Assembly: GCA_034336665.1 (NCBI GenBank)
Contig: CM067589.1
Span: forward strand, 826,765-890,764
DNA: 64,000 bases
Reading direction: 5' to 3'
From: Luscinia megarhynchos
Taxonomy: Eukaryota; Chordata; Aves; Passeriformes; Turdidae
Shown here piece by piece: positions 56,150 to 64,000 of this stretch (position 1 is its first letter; each line of letters starts with the position of its first letter). The position numbers and the translations under genes are program-made. The notes under the pieces were generated by a model. That model was not told the DNA's origin and made no database searches. It saw only the letters and a list, made by a program, of their open reading frames with translations.

Positions 56150-59100
56150 CCCCCGGCCCGAGTGGTTCGTGGTTTAGGGGATCCTGATGGGGTTGGATCC
56201 TGTTTTAGGGGATCCTTTTTGGGGTTTGTTCATATTTTAGGAGATGCAGATCTGGTTTATTTCTGTTTTAGGGGATCCTAATGGGGTTGGATCATGTTTT
56301 AGGGGATCCTTTTGGGATTTATTCCCATTTTTGGGGATCCTATTAGGGTTTGTTCATATTTTAGGGGATCCTTTTAGGATTTGTTCCCATTTTTGGGTGT
56401 CCTTTTGGGGTTGGATCCCGTTTTAGGGGATCGCAGACGGGGTTTGTTCCCATTTTGGGGGATCCTATTGAGCTTTGTTCATAATTTTGGGGAATCCCAT
56501 TGGGGTTTGTTCCCATTTTAGAGGATCCCCCTGGGGTTTGTTGGTGTTTTAGGGGATCCTTTTTGGGGTTCGTTCATATTTTAGGGGATCCTGATGGGGT
56601 TGGATCCTGTTTTCGGGGATCCTTTTTGGGGTTTGTTGGTATTTTAGGAGATGCAGATCTGGTTTATTTCTGTTTTAGGGGATCCTAATGGGGTTGGATC
56701 CCATTTTAGGGCATCCTAATGGGGTTGGATCATGTTTTAGGGGATCCTTTTAGGATTTGTTCCCATTTTTGGGTGTCCTTTTGGGATTGGATCCCGTTTT
56801 AGGGGATCCTGACGGGGTTTGTTCCCATTTTGGGGGATCCTATTGAGCTTTGTTCATAATTTTGGGGATCCCATTGGGATTTGTTGCCCATTTTAGAGGA
56901 TCCCCCTGGGGTTTGTTGGTGTTTTAGGGGATCCTTTTTGGGGTTCGTTCATATTTTAGGGGATCCTGATGGGGTTGGATCCTGTTTTAGGGGATCCTTT
57001 TTGGGGTTTGTTGGTATTTTAGGAGATGCAGATCTGGTTTATTTCTGTTTTAGGGGATCCTAATGGGGTTGGATCCCATTTTAGGGCATCCTAATGGGGT
57101 TGGATCATGTTTTAGGGGATCCTTTTGGGATTTATTCCCATTTTTGGGTATCCTTTTGGGGTTGGATCCCGTTTTAGGGGATCTTAATGGGGTTTGTTCC
57201 CATTTTGGGGGATCCTACTGAGCTTTGTTCATAATTTTGGGGATCCCATTGGGGTTTGTTCCCATTTTAGAGGATCCCCCTGGGGTTTGTTGGTGTTTTA
57301 GGGGATCCTTTTGGGGTTGGATCCCATTTTGGGGGATCCTTTTGGGGTTTGTTCATAATTTTGGGGATTCTATTGGGGTTGAATCCCATTTTAGGGGATC
57401 CTGATGGGGTTTGTTCCCGTTTTAGGGGATCCTATTGAGGTTCATAATTTTGGGGGATCCCATTGGGGTTGAATCCCATTTAGGGGATCCTGATGGGGTT
57501 TGTTCCCATTTTGGGGGATCCTTTTGGGCTTTGTTCCTAATTTTGGGGGATCCCATTGGGGTTTGTTCCCATTTTAGGGGATCCAGGTCTGGTTTATTCC
57601 CGTTTTAGGGGATCCGAGTGGGATTTGTTCCCATTTAGGGGATCCAGCTGGGGTTGGATCCTGTTTTGGGGGATCCAGGTGCGTTTTTTTCGTGTTTTGG
57701 GGTGTCCTAATGGGGTTTGTTCCCATTTTAGAGGATCCCCCTGGGGTTTGTTGGTGTTTTAGGGGATCTATTGGGGTTTGTTCGTAATTTTGGGGATCCT
57801 ATTTGGGTTGGATCCCACTTTAGGGGATCCTTTTTTGGGTCTGTTGGTATTCTAGGAGATGCAGATCTGCTTTATTTCTGTTTTATGGGATCCGAGTGGG
57901 GTTTGTTCCCATTTTAGGGGATCCTATTGGGGCTTGTTCATAATTTTGGGGGGATCTTATTGGGGTTGGATCCCATTTTAGGGGATCCAGGTCCGTTTTT
58001 TGGGGTGTCCTGGTGGGGTTGGATCCCGTTTTAAGGTATCCTGCTCTGGTTAATTTGTGTTTTAGGGGATCCAGGTGGGCTTGGTTCCTCTTTTAGGAAA
58101 TCCAGATCCGGTTTTCTCGTGTTTTGGGGTGTCCTAATGGAGTTTGTTCCCATTTTAGGGGATCCAGGCCAGGTCGGTTCCTGTTTTAAGGGATCCAGAT
58201 GGGGTTTATTCGTGTTTTAGGGGATCCAGGTCTGGTTTATTCCCATTTTAGGGGATCCAGGTGCAGTTTACTCCCATTTTAGGTGATCCTGGTGGGGTTT
58301 GTCTGTATTTTTGGGGGATCCTTTTGGGGTTGGATCCCATGTTAGTCGATCCTGGTGGGGTTTGTCTGTATTTTTGGGGATCCTGGTGCACTTGGCTCCC
58401 ATTTTAGGGGATCCTGGTGAGGTTTGTTCATGTTTTCGGGGATCCAGGTCTGGTTTATTTGTGATTTAGGGGATCCTGGTGGGGTTGGTTCCCGTTTTAG
58501 GGAGTCCAGGTGTGGTTTATTTGTGTTTTAGGAGATCCACTTGAGGTTTGTTCCCATTTTAGGGTGTCCTGGTGGGGTTTTTCAGTGGTTTAAGGGGTCC
58601 ACATCTGGCTAATTCATGTTTTGGTGGGTCCTGATGCAGTCAGTTTCTGTTTTAGGGGATCGTGGAGGGATTTGTTCCTGTTTTAGGGGATCCAGGTCTG
58701 GTTTATTTGTGTTGTAGGGGATCGTACTGGGGTTGGTTCCTCTTTTAGGGGATCCAGGTGAGGTTTTTTGGGGTGTCCTGGTGGGGTTGGATCCCATTTT
58801 AGGGGATTCTGATGGAGCTGGTTCCCATTTTAGGGCATCCAGGTGGGGTTTGTATGTGTTTTAGGGGACCTTGGTCTGGTTTATTTGTATTTTAGGGGAT
58901 CCAGATTGGGTTTGTTCCCATTTTAGGGGATCCTGGTGGGATTTGTTGGTGTTTTAGGGGTCCTGGTGGGGTTGGTTCCCGTTTTAGGGACCTAAGTCTG
59001 GTTTATTTGTGTTTTAGGGAATCCAGGTGGGGCTAATTTGTATTTTAGGGGATCCAGATTGGGTTTGTTCCCATTTTAGGGGATCCTGGTGGGATTTGTT

Positions 59101-59860
59101 GGTGTTTTACGGGTCCTGGTGGGGTTGGTTCCCATTTTAGGGGATCTAAGTCTGGTTTATTTGTGTTTTAGGGGATCCAGGTGGGGTTTGTTCATGTTTT
59201 GGGGGATCCAGCTCTGGGTTTTTGTGTTTTAGGGGTTCCTGGTGGAGTTGGATCCCATTTTAGGGGATCCACGTGGGGTTGGTTCCCCTTTTTAGGGTGT
59301 CCTAGTGAGGTTTGCCCATTTTAGGGGATCCTATTGGGGTCAGATCCCCATTTTAGGGGATCCAGATCTGGTTTATGTGTGTTTTAGGGGATCCAGGACT
59401 GGTTTATTTGTGTTTTAGGGGGTCCAGATTGGGTTTGTTCCCATTTTAGGGGATCCTGGTGGGATTTGTTGGTGTTTTAGGGGTCCTGGTGGGGTTGGTT
59501 CCCATTTTAGGGACCTAAGTCTGGTTTATTTGTGTTTTAGGGAATCCAGGTGGGGTTAATTTGTGTTTTAGGGGATCCAGGTTGGGTTTGTTGGTGTTTT
59601 AGGGGATCCTGGTGGGATTTGTTCATATTTTGGGGGATCCAGGTCTGGTTTATTTGTGTTTTAGGGGATCCTATTGGGGTTTGTTGGTTTTTAGGGTGTC
59701 CCACTGGGGTTGGATCCTGTTTTAGGGGGTCCTGGTGGGGCTGAATCCCATTTTGGGGGATCCACGTTGGGGTTTGATCGCATTTTAGGGTGTCCCTGTG
59801 GGATTTGTTCCCGTTTTTGGGGTCCAGGAGTGGTTGGTTCATGTTTTAGGACGCCCTTCT
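56150..59860. repeat. 3.7-kb minisatellite, about 31-32-bp units with a GGATCC site
   Basis: On the order of 110-120 copies of GGGGATCCTGATGGGGTT plus TGTTCCCATTTTA. In the first 1.2 kb the monomers are organised into a higher-order unit of about 375 bp: matching points lie at 56521, 56896 and 57270. Confidence 0.97.
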
Positions 59861-59970
59861 AGGTTTTATTTCATTTTATTTTATTTTATTTTATTTTATT
59901 TTATTTTATTTTATTTTATTTTATTTTATTTTATTTTATTTTATTTTATTTTATTTTATTTTATCTTATT
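59861..59970. repeat. (TTTTA)n microsatellite
   Basis: About 20 nearly pure TTTTA units at the end of the BamHI-type array. Confidence 0.97.
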
Positions 59971-60296
59971 TTATTTCGCTTTTACTTAAGGCAGAAACCT
60001 TAATTTTGACTAATTTTAACACTGAACTTTTTTTTTTTTTCTTTTCCCTCGGGGGGGGGAAGCAAAAAAAGAAAAAAAACAATAAAAGGAAAGGAAAAAA
60101 GGGGTCAGGACGAGGTGAATTTTGGGGGATATTCCTGAATTTTTCCTATTTCACCCTCCCAAAAATCCGATTTTCCACCATTCCCAGCCGGGTTGGTTTT
60201 GTTATTTTGGTTTTTGTTTGTTTTGTTTTTTGTTTATTTTGTTTTTTATTTATTTTCCCGAAGCGTTTGAAGTTCAACAGCAGCCGAAGTTTTATT

Positions 60297-60375
60297 TTAT
60301 TTTATTACGTTTTTATTGGATTTTTATTGGATTTTATTGGGTTTTTATTGGGTTTTTATTGGGTTTTTATTACAT
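60297..60375. repeat. TTTTTATTGGG short repeat
   Basis: Six units of GTTTTTATTGG. Confidence 0.9.
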
Positions 60376-60482
60376 TTCCGGCCCATAGATTTATATCCCG
60401 ACCCATCCCGGATTTTTGATTTTTTTCCAAGGAACTGGAGCCGAGTTCTCGCCAAGTTTCTGCTCCTCCTCCTCCTCCGCAG

Positions 60483-60644
60483 GATTTTTTTTTTTTCCTC
60501 TGCTGAACTTTTCAACTCCCTCCCAAATTTGCACTTTTCAACCCTGATTGTTGCTTCCTCCGGGGTTTTTAATCCGATTTTTCATTTTTAATTTTTCCTC
60601 CCTAATTATTTAATTCGCTCTGAGGACGAGGCCCTGCTCGCCAG
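60483..60644 (+). other. Candidate noncoding exon upstream of mir-196
   Basis: It is preceded by an excellent acceptor, CTGCTCCTCCTCCTCCTCCG then CAG-type AG at 60481-60482. It ends GCTCGCCAG with donor GTAAGA (GT at 60645-60646). The 162 bases contain stops in all frames, so it would be noncoding. Position and strand suit a primary transcript carrying mir-196 2.8 kb downstream. Confidence 0.3.
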
Positions 60645-60659
60645 GTAAGAATTTTAATT

Positions 60660-61195
60660 TGTAGATTAAAAAGATATTAAAAATTTATTAACTATTTATT
60701 ATAATTTATTAACATTCTCATAATATATTTTAAACATTTATTACTATTTATTGTTATTTTAATATTATATATATTAAATATTTATTAATATTTATTACTA
60801 TTATGTATATTTATTAATATTTATATCTATATTTAATATGTAATCTACATTAAATATTAATTTATATTTTTTATTATTTATTAATATTTTGTATTTTATA
60901 TAAAATATTTATTACTGTTTATTACTATTTTTATATACTTGTTAATATTTATCTATGTATTTCATATATGAAATATATTAAATATTTTTGCTATTTATTT
61001 AATTTATTATTATTTATTACTACTTGTATATTTTATGTAAAAATAATTATTACTATTTTTTACTATTTATATATAGAAATAAAATATTGCTATTTAATAC
61101 TATTTTTCTATATTAATATTTACCTATATATTTATTAAATGAAATATATTAAATATTTATTCCTATTTATTAATATTTATATATAAAAAGCTGAT
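60660..61195. repeat. TTTATTA / ATATTTATT AT-rich tract
   Basis: 0.5 kb of degenerate ATATTTATTA phrases. Confidence 0.92.
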
Positions 61196-61559
61196 TGTAG
61201 CCTGTTCCTATTGGCTGGCACAGCACTGTCTTTTTAAAAAATTAAAAATATAATTATTTTTTTTTCCCTAAATGGGAATTTTAGGGAAGTTTTTCCTGCA
61301 AATTTCCCCCTCGGGGTCTGGGCACCTCCCTCACCTTTTATTCTTTTTTTCCACATTATTTTATAATATTATAAATATAAATAATATAAAGTTTTCCCGC
61401 CGAGTTCGAGGGAGAAAAGAACAGAAATTCTCTATATTGTTCTTTATGCCTAAAAAAATTCCAATTTTCACTTTTCCCTTTTTTCTTTAATTTATTTTTA
61501 ATTTTTTTACCTTTTCTCTTCCCTATTTGTTTTTTCTGTAAATGACTCACGTTACTTTC

Positions 61560-62300
61560 TTCCAGGGCAGGAAATGATGAATAATTCGCTTTTTTTTTCC
61601 CCCAGAACTCGCTGATTTTACTCCACAGAAACTTCTCCAAATTTGCCTTTTTTACCCCAGAATTCGCTTCTTTTACTCTGATAAAACTTCTCCAAATTCT
61701 CCATTTTTTTCCCCCAGAACTCCTTTCTTTTATTCCGCAAAAACTTTTCCAAATTCTTCATTTTTCCCCCGAGATCTCCCAGCTTTTACTCCAAAAAACT
61801 TCTCCAAATTCGCCTTTTTCCCCCCAGAATTCACTTTTTTTACTCCGTAAAATTTCTCAAAATTCGCCTTTTTTTACTCAAGATCTCACTTCTTCTATTC
61901 TGCAAAAAATTCTCCAAATTCTCAATTTTCCCCCCAGAACCTCTCTTTTTATTCTGCAAAAACTTCTCCAATTTTTCCATTATTCCCCCAGAACTCCTTT
62001 CTTTTATTCCGCAAAAACTTCTCCAAATTCGCTTTTTTTCCCTCAGAATTCACTTCTTTTATTCCACAAAAACTAATTAAAATTCTCTATTTTTTCCCCC
62101 AGAACTCTCTGCTTTTATTCTGACAAATTTTCTCAAAATTTTTCCTTTTTCCCCCCACAACTTCGCTTTTTACTCTGCAAAAACTTCTTCAAATTCTCAT
62201 TTTTCCCCCCAGAACCTCATTTTTTACTCTGCAAAAACTTCTCCAAATTCGCTTTTCCCCCCACAATTCTCTCCTTTCCCTCCACAAAAACTTCTCCAAA
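61560..62300. repeat. About 50-60-bp repeat
   Basis: Thirteen or so degenerate units contain CTTCTCCAAATTCGCC, TTTTTCCCCCAGAACTC and TTTTATTCCGCAAAAA. Confidence 0.92.
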
Positions 62301-62739
62301 CTCCGACAGCTTTAAATTTAAAAAAAAAATAATCAAGCAACAACAAAAAAAGTCATTAAAATGACATTTTAATATCAAATCCGGATAAATCATCTTCATT
62401 TCCCAAACTCTTTTCCAACCCCCCGCGCGGAGGAGGCGGGGGAGGAATTTGGGGATTTTCGCTGCGTTTTATCGCGTTTTTTATCCATTTTATAGCTGCG
62501 AAATTCGCTTTTTTTTTCCCTCTTCAATCCCATTTTCGCTTTTCCTGCGCTTATTTGTCCCCATTTGTAAATCCCGCGGGAGGGACTCGCTTTTCCCGAC
62601 AAATCCCAGCGATTTCTCTTGTTTTATTTTATTATTCCCGCGCTCTCCAAAGCTCCTTTTGTCGCTTTTTTGGTTTCCTGGCAACTTTGTTTTTATGGGA
62701 GTTCAAATCGCGGATGGTGCCGCTTTTTTTTTTTTTTAG

Positions 62740-63290
62740 GGCCGTTTTATTGCGATTTTTATTATTTTTAACATTTCAAATCAGATTTTCACCCGGATTT
62801 TTTTCCCAGTTTTTTCTCGGATATTCCCCCCCAGGAATCCCTGGAATCTCGCTGGTTTTTGGGTGTTTTAATGAAGATTTTGGGTGTTTTAATGAAGATT
62901 TTACGGCTCTCAAGGCCATTTTTTGTGCGATTTTTTGGCGCTTTTTGGCCATTTTAAGTCGTTTTTCCCCCGGATTTTTTTCCTAGTATTTCCCAATTTT
63001 TTCCCGGGTTTCCTCCCCAGGAATCTTTGGAATCTCGCAGGGTTTTGGAGCCAATTTTTGGGGGTTTTTGGGTGCAGCTTTTAGGACTTATTTTGGCCAT
63101 TTTAAGTGTCATCTTTAGGGGATTTTTTGCATTTCTAACCACAAATTTCTGGGGATTTGGGGTTTTTTTAGGCTAAATTTTTTTTCCAGGATCTCCCCCC
63201 ATATTTTTCCCAGAAACGCTCAGAATTTTGGCAGGTTTGGGGTGTTTTAGCTCAGACTTTGGGAGTTTCAGCGCAGATTTTAAGTGACCG
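62740..63290. repeat. Three diverged copies of a 150-170-bp unit before mir-196
   Basis: Units at about 62740-62900, 62905-63085 and 63090-63270 share GGCCATTTTAAGT-like, CCCGGATTTTTTTCC and CCAGGAATC followed by TGGAATCTCGC. No coding features. Confidence 0.75.
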
Positions 63291-63410
63291 ATGTCCGATT
63301 TTAGACCTTTTGGGGGATTTTGGGGTTTTTATGACAAAATGTCTCCGCGGGCGCCTTTTGGGGAGGATTTGGGGATTTTTAGCCTTTAGCCCGAGGCTGA
63401 AGTAGAACTG

Positions 63411-63485
63411 CTCTGTGGATTAGGTAGTTTCATGTTGTTGGGCTCGGTTTTAGTCGCAAGGACATCGAACTGCCTGGTTCACGGC
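63411..63485 (+). ncRNA. MIR196A1: microRNA mir-196 precursor (HOXB-cluster copy, mir-196a-1)
   Basis: The 22 bases at 63421-63442, starting TAGGTAGTTTCATGTTG, are identical to the mature miR-196a-5p sequence as I know it. The flanks fold into a hairpin: GTGGATTAGGTAG (63415-63427) pairs without a break, using several G-U wobbles, with CTGCCTGGTTCAC (63470-63482). The upper stem has three mismatches, and the loop is about 12 bases (CTCGGTTTTAGT). miR-196 represses Hox mRNAs such as HOXB8 and HOXC8 and lies between HOXB13 and HOXB9, on the Hox strand. That is its place here, which independently confirms the HOXB identity of the locus. The 3p arm is diverged from the human one. Confidence 0.96.
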
Positions 63486-63489
63486 GGCT

Positions 63490-64000
63490 CCTGCTCCGCG
63501 CTGCTCCCGATCCCGATCCTGATCCTAATCCCGATCCCGCTCCCGACCCTGATCCGGATCCTGATTCCAATCCTGATCCCGCTCTCGATCCCGATCCTGA
63601 TTCCAATCCTGATCCTAATCCCGATCCCGCTCCTGATGCTGATCCTGATTCCGATCTCGATCCTAATCCCGACCCCCATCCCGATCCTGATCCTAATCCC
63701 GATCCTGATCCCACTCCCGATCCCGCTCCCGACCCTGATCCGAATCTTGATTCCAGTCCCGATCCCGCTCTCGATCCCGATCCCAATCCCGATCCTGATT
63801 CCAATCCTGATCCCGCTCTCGATCCCGATCCCAATCCCGATCCTGATTCCAATCTTGATCCCGATCCCTCTCCCGACCCTGATCCCGATCCTGATTCCAA
63901 TCCTGATCCCGCTCTCGATCCCGATCACAATCCTGATCCTGATTCCAATCCCCATCCAGATCCCGATCCTGATCCTAATCCCGATCCCGCTGCCGCTCCT
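63490..64000. repeat. GATCCCGATCCTGAT six-base-phrase minisatellite
   Basis: Repeated six-base phrases (GATCCC, GATCCT, AATCCC, GATTCC) start within 15 bp of the mir-196 hairpin and run off the window. It translates as Gly/Ser or Ile/Gly repeats on the minus strand, an artefact. Confidence 0.97.

Noticed and set aside
63430..63955. Gly-Ser and Ile-Gly repeat open frames on the minus strand
   Set aside because: They come from the GATCCC/GATCCT six-base phrases and overlap the mir-196 gene on the other strand.

Overview
This is vertebrate nuclear DNA, most likely from a bird microchromosome; the class is an inference and the species cannot be told. Three things identify the locus. HOXB13 lies on the + strand (exon 1 at 20053-20599, homeobox exon at about 26116-26367). 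The microRNA precursor mir-196 of the HOXB cluster lies on the same strand at 63411-63485. PRR15L, a small epithelial gene near HOXB in mammals, lies on the - strand at 755-1054. HOXB13 followed on the same strand by mir-196a-1 (with HOXB9 expected beyond the right edge) is the normal vertebrate HOXB order. The very high GC at third codon positions, the lysine-to-arginine drift in the homeodomain, and the lack of any recognisable long interspersed element fit an avian GC-rich microchromosome.

Layout. 0-4.7 kb: PRR15L, its upstream region, several minisatellites, and a CCAAT-rich CpG-island promoter with a tiny first exon (ATG CAG then a donor), possibly exon 1 of CDK5RAP3, PRR15L's head-to-head neighbour in mammals. 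4.7-17 kb: a run of unrelated tandem-repeat families with short unique stretches. 17-20 kb: mostly unique DNA upstream of HOXB13. 20-26.4 kb: HOXB13, whose 5.5-kb intron is almost wholly tandem repeat; its last 1.5 kb is about 15 degenerate copies of the exon-2 splice acceptor and exon-2 start. 26.4-46.7 kb: more satellites, with unique islands near 29.7-30.1, 31.0-31.2, 36.1-37.4 and 40.5-41.5 kb. 46.7-55.6 kb: a large inverted duplication (three repeat families in order A'B'C' - spacer - CBA). 55.6-63.4 kb: a 3.7-kb BamHI-type minisatellite, two candidate noncoding exons and AT-rich repeats. 63.4 kb: mir-196. 63.5-64 kb: another minisatellite.

Together, HOXB13 (a posterior homeodomain transcription factor) and mir-196 (a repressor of Hox mRNAs) form the posterior end of the HOXB cluster. 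PRR15L next to HOXB13 is not the mammalian arrangement, where it lies beyond the anterior end of the cluster, and no further CDK5RAP3 exon was found. A chromosomal inversion or an assembly misjoin between about 4.5 and 17 kb should therefore be considered. Read literally, HOXB13 exon 2 carries two one-base homopolymer shortfalls that disturb the frame. Almost all other long open frames are translations of tandem repeats and are not annotated as genes.
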